Shown here: one piece after another, positions 22,095-34,436 of the stretch
Layout: every line of letters starts with the position of its first letter
How positions within the stretch are numbered: the stretch's first letter is position 1
NCBI GenBank assembly: GCA_963555705.1
Contig: OY743176.1
Location: forward strand, 39,664,497-39,728,496
From: Ligustrum vulgare
Lineage: Eukaryota > Streptophyta > Magnoliopsida > Lamiales > Oleaceae
Length of the DNA: 64,000 bases
Direction: 5' to 3'
Translations under genes and position numbers: made by a program
The notes under the pieces: generated by a model
The model's database searches: none
What the model was told of the DNA's origin: nothing
The model's input: only the letters and a program-made list of their open reading frames with translations

Positions 22095-22786
22095 TTGTTT
22101 CATATTCAGGTATTGAATGAATTTTCAGACAGTTGGAAGCAACATAGCAAGATGGCAGCAAACAATAATCAATGGCTCTTTGATCGAACTGCAATTCAGA
22201 CTTATCTGATGTGTGACTTCTGCTGGGAAAATCAAGCTTTATATGATTGTCCTATTGCACCCCAGGATAGTTTGTGGAGTATTGATTGTGTGGAGAATTT
22301 TATCTAACAGAGCAGGGGTATCCACTAGAACATTTTTTTGTGAAAAGATCAGATGAGCCAGAAAAAATGGTTGAAACAACTGAAGGAAAAGAAGAAGAAC
22401 CTAAAAGAGTGGATCAACCAGAAGAAAATAGCTGCCATGAAGATATCTTTGTCCAAATGTCAACAACTCAAATTTCGGACATCAAGCTTAAAGAAACTTC
22501 AATAAAAACGGAGGAGTTGATCACAGAAGAGCAAATAAACAAGGAGACACTTAAAAGTGCCGACTTTATACTGCAATCCTCTAACTTCAATCACTGGGGA
22601 AAAATTGATTTCATCATTGGCACTGAAGAGATGATTGAAGTTTTCATATTGAAGTTTGAATTGAGTGGAGATGTCAACATACATGACATGGGCAAAGTGG
22701 AATTTTGGTGCATAAATCCAAATTGGAGCAAGTTCAATCGGCACAAACAAAAAAGGTCATCAAAAGCTTTATTTAGAGTTCCTTGA
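22095..22786 (+). CDS. Residual gag-like reading frames of the non-autonomous element, copy 1
   Basis: Two overlapping frames. 22095-22307 (70 residues) contains NNNQWLFDRTAIQTYLMCDF and CWENQALYDCPI, a C-x2-C...C arrangement like the gag zinc finger of Tat/Athila elements, then SLWSIDCVENF and a stop. 22286-22786 (166 residues) restarts in another frame with EFYLTEQGYPLEHFFVKRS and is Glu/Lys-rich to the end (KKRSSKALFRVP-type tail). The join suggests one ancestral frame with a shift. No protease, RT or integrase motif follows. A conserved post-coding block begins about 30 bp after the stop. Function unknown; it may be gag-derived. Confidence 0.5.
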
Positions 22787-23052
22787 ACAATCACGGTAAA
22801 AAGTCGGACTTTAGACTATAAACGGAGCGCTTATTGGGAGGCAACCCAAACTTTCTTCACTTTTATTTATTATGCTTTAAGTATTTATTTTATTTACTTG
22901 CTTTTAGATACATGCATGATAGGTGACATGTTTTAAGTGTTTTGCATGTTTGCATGTTAAGACAATTTTGCTTGTTACATTATTTTGCATGTTTAGGAGT
23001 GTTTTGATTTTTATGCAATTTTTAGTAGTTTAGGTATTCATCGTCATCCCAT

Positions 23053-23071
23053 GCACACACACACACACACA
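23053..23071. repeat. (CA)n microsatellite in internal region 1
   Basis: About nine CA units; repeated at 27560-27578 in the second copy. Confidence 0.8.
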
Positions 23072-23879
23072 ATTAGAATTGGATAGTTTCTTATTGGTGT
23101 TCATGTCTTCTAGAGTCATTTATCTTTTGTTTTGCAAGACACACACCAATCAAAACATATCCAATCAAGTTGGGCAATGTAAAGAAAGGGTCAAATGCAT
23201 CAAAGGCAACAAAACATCTCCAATGCACCTAGGAAGTTCTCTTTCTCTCTCATTTGTCTTGTTTTACATTTTTAAATCTTTTTGACAAACATTGAGGACA
23301 ATGTGTCTTTCTAGTTTGGGGGTAGGAAATATCATTCATGCAAAATGCTCTCATATTCACGCTATTCATTCTATGTTCTCATTCTATTTTTATTGGGATT
23401 AAAAAAAAAATTGAAATTTTTTTTTTTTTGAAAAATTGTGTCGACTTATTTATTGCCTAGGATATAATATGAATCAATTTGTGTATAGGCTTGAAAATTG
23501 GACAACATGAAAGCATGAACTTATTTTGAACTAGTTATGTTTTGCTAGATTCCATATTTATTGCGCACATAGCCAGTGTTGGATAATTGCTTGTGTAAGA
23601 GATTTTGTTTAATACATGTGGGGCAAATTTATGCAATTTGAACTTAGGAATGACTCAAAAATCCCTGAACTTAGATCGTTAGACATCCCACCCCTAAATT
23701 AGAACCAATCATGCTAAAAGGCAAGTTTGGGGTAAAATGGTTGGAATTTGTGTGTATTGACGGGTTGGAGGTATGTGGTTCTTGGTTTTTCACTTTAGTC
23801 ATTACAGTTTGGTCAACGGGTATAAACCATTTCCAGCATAAAAACAGAAAAATGCTGAAGGTCTTATTCTGCTCTTCAA

Positions 23880-24215
23880 ATGCCTTTTTGACTCGAGTAA
23901 GTAAGTCTGAGGGGTCCTTCAAACCTGGTGCCCTAAAGCCAACTGGCTTGGGATTCATCGACCTAAAGCTCGTTATAGGGGTCAATTAGAAAGCAAGTAC
24001 GGAGAGTGGACTTACACATAAGACATTATAATATCTTTAACTTTTCTGTTTAAGCCTTTATGACTCGGGCAAGTACGTCTGAGGGGTTCTTTGAACCTGG
24101 TACCCTAAAGCCAACTGGTTTGGGATTTTCCGATCTGAAAGCCCGCTACAGGGGTCATATAGAAAGTCAGTATGAAAAGTTCTGCACAAAGATGGTAAAA
24201 GACATGGACATTAAA
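23880..24215 (+). repeat. Diverged ~172-bp tandem pair in internal region 1
   Basis: Blocks from about 23889 and 24061 share tgactcg(a/g)g(t/c)aagta, gtctgaggggt, cctggt(g/a)ccctaaagcc and caactggyttgggatt. This is a typical untranslated feature of Athila/Tat 3' regions. The same pair recurs 4507 bp downstream. Confidence 0.7.
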
Positions 24216-24784
24216 AGAAAAAGTCGTCCATAAAAAAAATTTTAAAAATATATTGCATGGTATAAGCCTTGTTGACTGAGCTGTGGTGGTTGAGGTTGTA
24301 GAATTGGGGACTGCTTTCTTTTGATTTGTTGTGCACACTCATGTCTGATTCTAACTACCTCATGTGGAAAAAGCAATGAAAAATGTTGAGAACCCACATA
24401 GTTAAAAATTCGGGATGTGAGAGAAAAGCAGAAAGTGGTGATCATCCATGATCGTTGAAAGGAATTTTATTACAAATCATAGATTGACCACATGGGATTC
24501 GGTCTGGATTATGCATAATGAGCCACACAGTGTTGAGTATATCTTTTGCATAAGTATGCGTTTGACACTGGCTATTCACACACACACCTGAAACTTTGGC
24601 AGGATATAATTAGAAATTATTTTGCATGTTGTTCATAACTCTTGCTGAAGCTTGAATTGATTTGGACTATGGAGGCATATGGTGAACATGTTGACACAAC
24701 AAAAATAATTGCACGTTGTTATTTTAATTTGTTAGTTTAGTTTACATTATTCGAGGACGAACAATAATTTTAGTTTGGGGTATT

Positions 24785-26462
24785 TGATAAGTGTATTTTA
24801 TACACTTATTTGTACGTCTAAATTAGAATAAATTATTATCGTTTTAGAATATATGCTATTTAATTTGTGTTTATTTGTTTACTTTGCAGAAAATATCCCA
24901 AAAGATGAAGAATGAAGTAATTGATGAGAAAAATGCATAATTGGATGCTAATTAGAGCTAAAATGAGCAATTGATAAGTTTGTGACGTCAACCGGAAAGA
25001 TGCAATGTGGCGAAGTAAATGAATAAGAAGTTGGAGGATCCAGTTGAAGGAATTGAGAGTTGAAACGAGTAAATTGAGAAGACTCCAAAGTATGGGGATT
25101 ATATTGTTGCAATTGGTAGTTGAAGAACAGAAGAGCAAATTAAACATGAGGGACCAACTTGCAAATATCCAATGATTGATTTGGATAATAATAAGTACTT
25201 TGAGGATTTTTAGGAGTCAATTGGATGCAAGTATAAGTCAAAAAGGAATGGAATATGATAAGAATATTACCATAAAATTGATTCCAATCCTAGAAGATTC
25301 TGGACAGAATTCTAGTCGGACTTTGAGACCAAATTTTGGGGCAGTAAACGTTCGAATTAGGAAAATTCTATTTCAAGAAGAATTGTAGCCCTTTAAGTTA
25401 TCTTTCTAAATAAATTTGAATCATCGTAATCGGATAAGGAAAGAGAAATATATGGTCGAAATACTGAACGCTCTGCAGATACCAAAAAAAGACTCGCGCG
25501 CGGATTTGATGAATTTCTTTCCTTCTTCAACTTGATCTCTTCACCAACTATAAATATAACCTCTTTGCACGAAAATCAGACCTTTGCCTCTCCAAAGAAC
25601 GAGCCACAACTGAGAATTCAACATCAAATCCTTGGAGATTCCAACATCGCAGAGGGGCGTGAATTGAAAACAATTGAAGAATTGATGATTGGTGCAATCT
25701 TTCCATTCTTTATATTGTTTTTCAATGAACGTTTGTTTTTACTGTTTTTGTTATTTCATGATGATGTGTAACTAATTTTAACGTTGGGATGAACGATGTA
25801 GCCTAGTCATATTATTTTAATTCCAAATTCCGTTGTTTTAATGTTTAGTTGCATGCATTGATTTATTATTGTTCTTAATGCTTGATCACCAGTTCATGAT
25901 ATATTGAATTATTTCCATAATCCGAGAGGTGAGTTAATAATTTAGAACATGGTAATAAATTCGATAATTGAACGAGAGATAGAGATATACTCTTGTTATT
26001 ATTGCGGTCGTGTGTGAATTCTTGTATTTATTGCGTCTAGATAAGGAATATTCAGACCCGCTGTAGAGATACACGGTTGACTTATGTAGGTAGAATTGAT
26101 TTAAACTCGAGAGAGGAATTTCAATATAAATTAGTGAATTCGACCGAGTACATAATTAGGAAATAAAACATGGAATTAGAGTTAATTTAATTGGTTAGGT
26201 GAAATCGTGAATCCCAACTATTTTACAATCGTATTTAAAAACAAAACAATTCTCCAATTTTAATTTCTTTAGTTTAATTCTTTAGTTTTAATTTAAAACA
26301 TCAAATTATTTCGTCTGTTCAAATAAAGTGTAGAACTAACATATTTCGATAATTAATTGCAGTCCTCGTGGGACGATAATCCGGACTCTTAGGTCCACTT
26401 TATTACTTCTCGCGACCCGTACACTTACGGGGATATCTCGCATCGCGAGATATTAGTGAACA
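24785..26462 (+). repeat. LTR2 of the array, recombinant
   Basis: 1678 bp. Its left part agrees with LTR3 (A at 24920, C at 24968). Its right part agrees with LTR1 (T at 25557, and all of the 3' third where LTR3 is diverged). This is what an unequal exchange between LTR1-type and LTR3-type sequences would leave. Confidence 0.85.
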
Positions 26463-26601
26463 AGTTTTTGGCGCCGTTGCCGGGGACTGTTAATTAATAT
26501 CGATACCAATTAGTTCTTACTTTAGTTTGAACTTTATTTTTTGTTTTTATTTTTATTTTATTTCTTAGTCTTTGTTTGGAAATTTTTTTTAAAGCTGTGA
26601 A

Positions 26602-27293
26602 TTGTTTCATATTCAGGTATTGAATGAATTTTCAGACAGTTGGAAGCAACATAGCAAGATGGCAGCAAACAATAATCAATGGCTCTTTGATCGAACTGCA
26701 ATTCAGACTTATCTGATGTGTGACTTCTGCTGGGAAAATCAAGCTTTATATGATTGTCCTATTGCACCCCAGGATAGTTTGTGGAGTATTGATTGTGTGG
26801 AGAATTTTATCTAACAGAGCAGGGGTATCCACTAGAACATTTTTTTGTGAAAAGATCAGATGAGCCAGAAAAAATGGTTGAAACAACTGAAGGAAAAGAA
26901 GAAGAACCTAAAAGAGTGGATCAACCAGAAGAAAATAGCTGCCATGAAGATATCTTTGTCCAAATGTCAACAACTCAAATTTCGGACATCAAGCTTAAAG
27001 AAACTTCAATAAAAACGGAGGAGTTGATCACAGAAGAGCAAATAAACAAGGAGACACTTAAAAGTGCCGACTTTATACTGCAATCCTCTAACTTCAATCA
27101 CTGGGGAAAAATTGATTTCATCATTGGCACTGAAGAGATGATTGAAGTTTTCATATTGAAGTTTGAATTGAGTGGAGATGTCAACATACATGACATGGGC
27201 AAAGTGGAATTTTGGTGCATAAATCCAAATTGGAGCAAGTTCAATCGGCACAAACAAAAAAGGTCATCAAAAGCTTTATTTAGAGTTCCTTGA
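26602..27293 (+). CDS. Residual gag-like reading frames, copy 2
   Basis: Same two frames as at 22095-22786 with no amino-acid difference (26602-26814 and 26793-27293). The identity shows recent duplication rather than proof of function. Confidence 0.5.
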
Positions 27294-29291
27294 ACAATCA
27301 CGGTAAAAAGTCGGACTTTAGACTATAAACGGAGCGCTTATTGGGAGGCAACCCAAACTTTCTTCACTTTTATTTATTATGCTTTAAGTATTTATTTTAT
27401 TTACTTGCTTTTAGATACATGCATGATAGGTGACATGTTTTAAGTGTTTTGCATGTTTGCATGTTAAGACAATTTTGCTTGTTACATTATTTTGCATGTT
27501 TAGGAGTGTTTTGATTTTTATGCAATTTTTAGTAGTTTAGGTATTCATCGTCATCCCATGCACACACACACACACACAATTAGAATTGGATAGTTTCTTA
27601 TTGGTGTTCATGTCTTCTAGAGTCATTTATCTTTTGTTTTGCAAGACACACACCAATCAAAACATATCCAATCAAGTTGGGCAATGTAAAGAAAGGGTCA
27701 AATGCATCAAAGGCAACAAAACATCTCCAATGCACCTAGGAAGTTCTCTTTCTCTCTCATTTGTCTTGTTTTACATTTTTAAATCTTTTTGACAAACATT
27801 GAGGACAATGTGTCTTTCTAGTTTGGGGGTAGGAAATATCATTCATGCAAAATGCTCTCATATTCACGCTATTCATTCTATGTTCTCATTCTATTTTTAT
27901 TGGGATTAAAAAAAAAATTGAAATTTTTTTTTTTTTGAAAAATTGTGTCGACTTATTTATTGCCTAGGATATAATATGAATCAATTTGTGTATAGGCTTG
28001 AAAATTGGACAACATGAAAGCATGAACTTATTTTGAACTAGTTATGTTTTGCTAGATTCCATATTTATTGCGCACATAGCCAGTGTTGGATAATTGCTTG
28101 TGTAAGAGATTTTGTTTAATACATGTGGGGCAAATTTATGCAATTTGAACTTAGGAATGACTCAAAAATCCCTGAACTTAGATCGTTAGACATCCCACCC
28201 CTAAATTAGAACCAATCATGCTAAAAGGCAAGTTTGGGGTAAAATGGTTGGAATTTGTGTGTATTGACGGGTTGGAGGTATGTGGTTCTTGGTTTTTCAC
28301 TTTAGTCATTACAGTTTGGTCAACGGGTATAAACCATTTCCAGCATAAAAACAGAAAAATGCTGAAGGTCTTATTCTGCTCTTCAAATGCCTTTTTGACT
28401 CGAGTAAGTAAGTCTGAGGGGTCCTTCAAACCTGGTGCCCTAAAGCCAACTGGCTTGGGATTCATCGACCTAAAGCTCGTTATAGGGGTCAATTAGAAAG
28501 CAAGTACGGAGAGTGGACTTACACATAAGACATTATAATATCTTTAACTTTTCTGTTTAAGCCTTTATGACTCGGGCAAGTACGTCTGAGGGGTTCTTTG
28601 AACCTGGTACCCTAAAGCCAACTGGTTTGGGATTTTCCGATCTGAAAGCCCGCTACAGGGGTCATATAGAAAGTCAGTATGAAAAGTTCTGCACAAAGAT
28701 GGTAAAAGACATGGACATTAAAAGAAAAAGTCGTCCATAAAAAAAATTTTAAAAATATATTGCATGGTATAAGCCTTGTTGACTGAGCTGTGGTGGTTGA
28801 GGTTGTAGAATTGGGGACTGCTTTCTTTTGATTTGTTGTGCACACTCATGTCTGATTCTAACTACCTCATGTGGAAAAAGCAATGAAAAATGTTGAGAAC
28901 CCACATAGTTAAAAATTCGGGATGTGAGAGAAAAGCAGAAAGTGGTGATCATCCATGATCGTTGAAAGGAATTTTATTACAAATCATAGATTGACCACAT
29001 GGGATTCGGTCTGGATTATGCATAATGAGCCACACAGTGTTGAGTATATCTTTTGCATAAGTATGCGTTTGACACTGGCTATTCACACACACACCTGAAA
29101 CTTTGGCAGGATATAATTAGAAATTATTTTGCATGTTGTTCATAACTCTTGCTGAAGCTTGAATTGATTTGGACTATGGAGGCATATGGTGAACATGTTG
29201 ACACAACAAAAATAATTGCACGTTGTTATTTTAATTTGTTAGTTTAGTTTACATTATTCGAGGACGAACAATAATTTTAGTTTGGGGTATT

Positions 29292-30966
29292 TGATAAGTG
29301 TATTTTATACACTTATTTGTACGTCTAAATTAGAATAAATTATTATCGTTTTAGAATATATGCTATTTAATTTGTGTTTATTTGTTTACTTTGCAGAAAA
29401 TATCCCAAAAGATGAAGAATGAAGTAATTGATGAGAAAAATGCATAATTGGATGCTAATTAGAGCTAAAATGAGCAATTGATAAGTTTGTGACGTCAACC
29501 GGAAAGATGCAATGTGGCGAAGTAAATGAATAAGAAGTTGGAGGATCCAGTTGAAGGAATTGAGAGTTGAAACGAGTAAATTGAGAAGACTCCAAAGTAT
29601 GGGGATTATATTGTTGCAATTGGTAGTTGAAGAACAGAAGAGCAAATTAAACATGAGGGACCAACTTGCAAATATCCAATGATTGATTTGGATAATAATA
29701 AGTACTTTGAGGATTTTTAGGAGTCAATTGGATGCAAGTATAAGTCAAAAAGGAATGGAATATGATAAGAATATTACCATAAAATTGATTCCAATCCTAG
29801 AAGATTCTGGACAGAATTCTAGTCGGACTTTGAGACCAAATTTTGGGGCAGTAAACGTTCGAATTAGGAAAATTCTATTTCAAGAAGAATTGTAGCCCTT
29901 TAAGTTATCTTTCTAAATAAATTTGAATCATCGTAATCGGATAAGGAAAGAGAAATATATGGTCGAAATACTGAACGCTCTGCAGATACCAAAAAAAGAC
30001 TCGCGCGCGGATTTGATGAATTTCTTTCCTTCTTCAACTTGATCTCTTCACCAACTATAAATACAACCTCTTTGCACGAAAATCAGACCTTTGCCTCTCC
30101 AAAGAACGAGCCACAACTGAGAATTCAACATCAAATCCTTGGAGATTCCAACATCGCAGAGGGGCGTGAATTGAAAACAATTGAAGAATTGATGATTGGT
30201 GCAATCTTTCCATTCTTTATATTGTTTTTCAATGAACGTTTGTTTTTACTGTTTTTGTTATTTCATGATGATGTGTAACTAATTTTAACGTTGGGATGAA
30301 CGATGTAGCCTAGTTAATTATTTTAATGTCATATTCCTTGTTTTAACGTTTTGTTGCATGTATTGATTTATTATTGTTCGTAATGCTTGAATTGCTTGAT
30401 CATCAATTCATGATTTATTGAGTTATTTCCATAATCTGAGATGTGAGTTAATAATTTAGAACGTGGTAATAAGTCCAGTAATTGAACAAGAGATAGAGAT
30501 ATACTCGTGTTATTATTGCGGTCGTGTGTGAATTCTTGTGTGTTATGCATCTAGATAAGGAATATTCGGACCCTCTGTAGAGATACATGGTTGACTTATT
30601 TAGGTAGAATTGATTTAAACTCGAGAGAGGAATTTCAAGTTAAATTAGTGAATTCGACCGAATGCATAATTAGGAAATAAAACATTGAATTGGAGTTAAT
30701 TTAATTGGTTAGGTGAAATCGGGATTCCCAACTACTTTACAATCGTATTTAAACACAAAAGCAATTTCGCAATTTTATTTCTTTAGTTTAATTCTTTAGT
30801 TGTAGTTAACAATCTCAAACAAATTCGTCCGTTCAAATAGAGTTAGGAACTAACATATTTCGGTACTTAATAGCAGTCCTCGTAGGACGATAATCCGGAC
30901 TCTTAGGTCCACTTTATTACTTCTCACGACCCGTGCACTTGCGGGATATCTCGCATCAGGTGAACA
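29292..30966 (+). repeat. LTR3 of the array, diverged right third
   Basis: The first ~1020 bp match LTR1/2 almost perfectly. From about 30315 to the end the sequence is clearly diverged, with many substitutions and small gaps. It ends tcgcatcaggtgaaca, lacking one arm of the terminal hairpin. No target duplication can be paired because the left end of the array is truncated. Confidence 0.8.
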
Positions 30967-31598
30967 CATATAAATATAGGGATTATTCATTGTCATTCGT
31001 AAATGAGATTAGATGAATAAACATTAATTTCTTTCCCCTCCAATTCTTCTTCTCTTCTTGGAACCCTTTTCTATACTGGTTCCTTATCATTTGTTATCAA
31101 CTTATACGCATCATGCGCCACTAAGTCTGTAAGAAATATATAATTTGTTTAAATAGTTGATTAAGGAACCTCTCCGAACTTACCTGATGGCCTATCTAGG
31201 ATGACAAAAGAATAAAGAAAATGAGAAGTTCATAAGAACAAATCATCCCACCATCTATATTAAGTAAAATGTAAAAGGCTAAGCCACCTTATGTTTTTCC
31301 AGCTCCAACCACAACTGAAAACAACTTAACTGAAGGTCCAGTATTCAACATTGTTATTTCACTTCATCACTACCTAGCTAAGCTCCTCAAAATAATGAAC
31401 ATGATAGGCACTCTAAACTTGAAATGACACAATTAAATCATGTTCCCCACCTCCGCCCCACCCAAAAGAGAAAAATGAATTAAGTTTTCTTCCAATGGTA
31501 TTCAACCTATGGAATTTAAACTTGAACTAACATTAGCAATTACATAAATGAAAAATCTAATTGACCAAAAAATGTTGACAGGGAAGAGAGAGAGTTAC
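30967..31598. other. PAT intron 2, right part
   Basis: AT-rich and unremarkable; no element or exon recognised before the exon 2 donor. Confidence 0.5.
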
Positions 31599-31781
31599 AT
31601 AAAAAGTGAAAACAATGAAGACGACCATAATTGATGCTCCCCAAAGGCGCGAAAGATCATTCATCAGCTTTCTAGCAATGAAGATACAAAAAACAATGAC
31701 AGGAGCCACAATCAGGAATATGGTGAGCCCCAATGACCTCGCATCTGGCCCAAATATAAACCTTCCTTGAAGAAAAAATTT
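31599..31781 (-). other. PAT exon 2
   Basis: Acceptor ttgcag at 31782-31787, donor GTAACT at 31593-31598. Encodes KFFLQGRFIFGPDARSLG and two hydrophobic segments (LTIFLIVAPVIVFCIFIA and ASIMVVFIVFTFY). The frame is intact. Confidence 0.88.
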
Positions 31782-34436
31782 CTGCAACAGGATAAGCAAG
31801 CAAACAATTAAATGATTTGGCAAAAAGATACCATATTACACAATCTCCATAAATGACAAGGAATTCAATATTTCAGTAAATGAGCTTCCCAGCACCCGCC
31901 TATTATATAACAGGAGAGGATATTCATAACACCAGGAAAATGCGTGAATCTCAATCTTAACTTCATATGTACCAATGCTCCTTCAATGCTAAACAGCAAA
32001 GTTAAATAAAAGCAAATTAGACAAAGGCAAAGCCGATACAAATTGATTCTAGACAAGAATGTACACAAACAAACCCACCCAAATCACCATTTTTAAGTAT
32101 TTAAATGTATAAGTTGAGCCTAAAACTATTTGTTAGGTTTTTGAATATCCAATAAATTCAGGCTATCATGTTAAAATGACCGTTCTTCACAAAAATACCT
32201 TACTTTTAGGAATCAAACTGAAATTTACTTTAATTTTTTAAAATTTGAAAATTACTTATAATAAAATTGTAAAAACTGAAAAATACTTATGATATTTTTC
32301 AACTGGGTTAGTATCACAGTATGATACTTATGATTACGTTAGTATCATAGTATGATACTTATGATACTTTTTAAATTTTTTTAGTATCACAATATGATAC
32401 TTATGATGCTTTTTCAATTTTTTGTAATATCACAATATGATACTTATGATATTTTTCAATTTTTTCTAATATCAGAATTTGATACTTTACAATTTTTTAT
32501 GATACTTATCTCAAATATAAAATCAATCAGTTTTCATACTTTTTTTTTAAGTATCACAACTTGATACTTTACGAAACTAAACACTTTTTATACACTATTT
32601 ATTATTATTTTAAGTATCATAGTATGATACGTTACAAATTTTTATGATACTTTGTTTTGAGACAAAAAATCAAACACTTTCCCTACATAATATCTACACT
32701 ATCATTGCCAACCAGAATATTTCATCCCACTCGTCAAAATCGATTAGCAACAAACCTGACTTTAGCACACTAGAAAATTGTATCTCACTCATCTTTTGTG
32801 TTTGTATATGCAAAATTGTTTGTCTTCTTCAATGGATGCGGTGATTCAGACTGTTGCCTATCACCTTCTTTGTTTCTTCAATCACTTCGCCAGAAAATCA
32901 TACGTCAAACTACGCGCTTCAAAGAGCCGATCACAAATTTGTGATATATTTCATCACCACAGTTTCCCTTCCCTTCGTTTTTCTAGATCCAAAATATCAC
33001 AAAATCTGGTCCAACAGAACACATCACCCAAATAATTAATAATCCAAACACAGTTCCCCTTTGCCTTCGTCGTCATTCAAAACATCACCAACTGTAGTTG
33101 TATCTGGATCTTCTTCAACTCTGCTGCCGCAGCCGCCACTGCTTCCTGTGGCCGGTGGTGATCCGGTGTCGGTGAGGAGTTTATGAAATGGTAGGCTCTG
33201 CTTAAGAAGAGTATATTGTGTTTGGGGAAGAAAAGTATAAATTGTCCGTATTTTTCATAAAAAAAAAAAAAAATCTGAGTAGTAAGTATCAGTTTGGTTA
33301 TCTTAAAGAAGTAATTTGTGCAATTAACCCTAGAAAAAATATATTGACACCTAAATGAATAGCTTGACCCAAAAATGACATGGGCCATTGGAAGCAACTA
33401 AATTAAGTTGCTCATAGCCAGTTGGTGTGGTCCTTTTGAAGTTGGGCATTTAGTTGTTGTTTTAGGTTATTGGTCTAGTTATTTGTTGGCCCAGACTTTT
33501 CTAATCTAACCTAGTCCATTATATGCCTTGGTGTCTCTAACGTTGTTGTTGTGCTTTGAAGTGATAGATAAGTTTGAAAATAGGCATTCAACTTGAAACT
33601 TGTTTTACCATTGCTACATCCTGATTTCATCTTTCTTCCTTAACAATAATACTTCATCACCATATATCATTTGTGGGTGTGTAAGAAGGAGGCAACCAAG
33701 GTGTTGTGTGTGGGTCCAGCTAGTGGATTTGGTGTTCGGTTTGGATGTTAGAAACTAAGCCCAAAGGTGTATCATCAACCCATGAATTCAATACTATCCC
33801 TTGTATAAAAGAAAATATGTCATAAATCCCAAGTTAACAACCTTAGAAACTGGATTCACATATCCAGGATGCACATAATATGATATTGTCACCATCCCTC
33901 ATTTATCCCGTTCTCACATTTCTGATTTCAACAAGATACAACAACATTGCTTCAATAAACCCGACATATTGCAAAAAAAAATTAACTTTCTCCACGCCTC
34001 AACCGGTTATTTAAAAATGAAATGAGACAGAAAAACAAGGCTTTGCCCAAAATTTTCCTTCTTTTATTTGTTTTCCTTGTTTATTTTTACCCAATCCAAA
34101 CTAGTAACACAATCCCAATGAATGGACTAATGATTGTACAATTCTCTCAAAAACAATTTTTAACCCTAGACATATTTTCAAATCATTTTCAATCATATAT
34201 TTTATATAAAAACATTTTATGATTGGTAACACTTTGATTTATAAACTAGATTATTTATGATTTTGAAGTAAAAAATAGTGGTTAAGAATTCGAGGCGGAA
34301 AATGTGTGCGTTTAAAAAGTTGTTTGGGAAACCAAAATTTCTTGTTTACCGAACACATCATAAAAAAATATTTACCAAAGGCAATAATCAACTACTACGA
34401 AACCCATAAAAGAAATTAGAAACAGGAAGCACTCAC
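31782..34436 (-). other. PAT intron 1 (2655 bp)
   Basis: GTGAGT donor, gttgcag acceptor. It contains a cluster of GTATCA...TGATAC palindromes (32308-32660), a GC-richer stretch with short open frames around 33060-33190, an A13 run near 33262 and a MITE-like block near 34232-34350. No host exon is seen inside. Confidence 0.75.
32308..32660. repeat. Cluster of GTATCA...TGATAC palindromes
   Basis: At least eight imperfect palindromes of the form GTATCA(c/t)a(g/a)TATGATAC, mostly spaced 38-60 bp and separated by tttttcaatttttt. Flanking words (aaaataccttacttttagg near 32195 and the reverse-complement-like aagataaccaaactgatac near 33290) hint at a larger inverted-terminus element of about 1.1 kb, but the ends are not resolved. 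Confidence 0.6.

Larger units (their letters stand above)
20024..30966 (+). mobile_element. Tandem shared-LTR array of a Tat/Athila-type non-autonomous element
   Basis: Order: 254-bp internal tail, LTR1, internal, LTR2, internal, LTR3. The repeat period is exactly 4507 bp (for example open frames at 20353/24860/29367 and 22286/26793). The internal part (2.8 kb) has no polymerase or integrase, so it is a LARD-like derivative. Lineage clues are the tRNA-Asp-type primer site, the 'cgcttattgggaggcaaccc' block (22829 and 27336) and 'gaggacaatgtg...agtttggggg' (23299), all typical of Athila/Tat elements. It lies on the plus strand in intron 2 of the minus-strand PAT gene. Copies are almost identical except at the outer edges. 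Confidence 0.9.

Noticed and set aside
23671..23989. Opposing ~100-codon frames in the internal region
   Set aside because: They sit on the conserved untranslated tandem pair typical of Athila/Tat 3' regions; coding is unlikely.
20024..30966. Interpretation as a satellite or CRISPR-like array
   Set aside because: The repeat unit has LTR ends, a primer site and a purine tract, so it is an LTR retrotransposon array; nothing resembles CRISPR.
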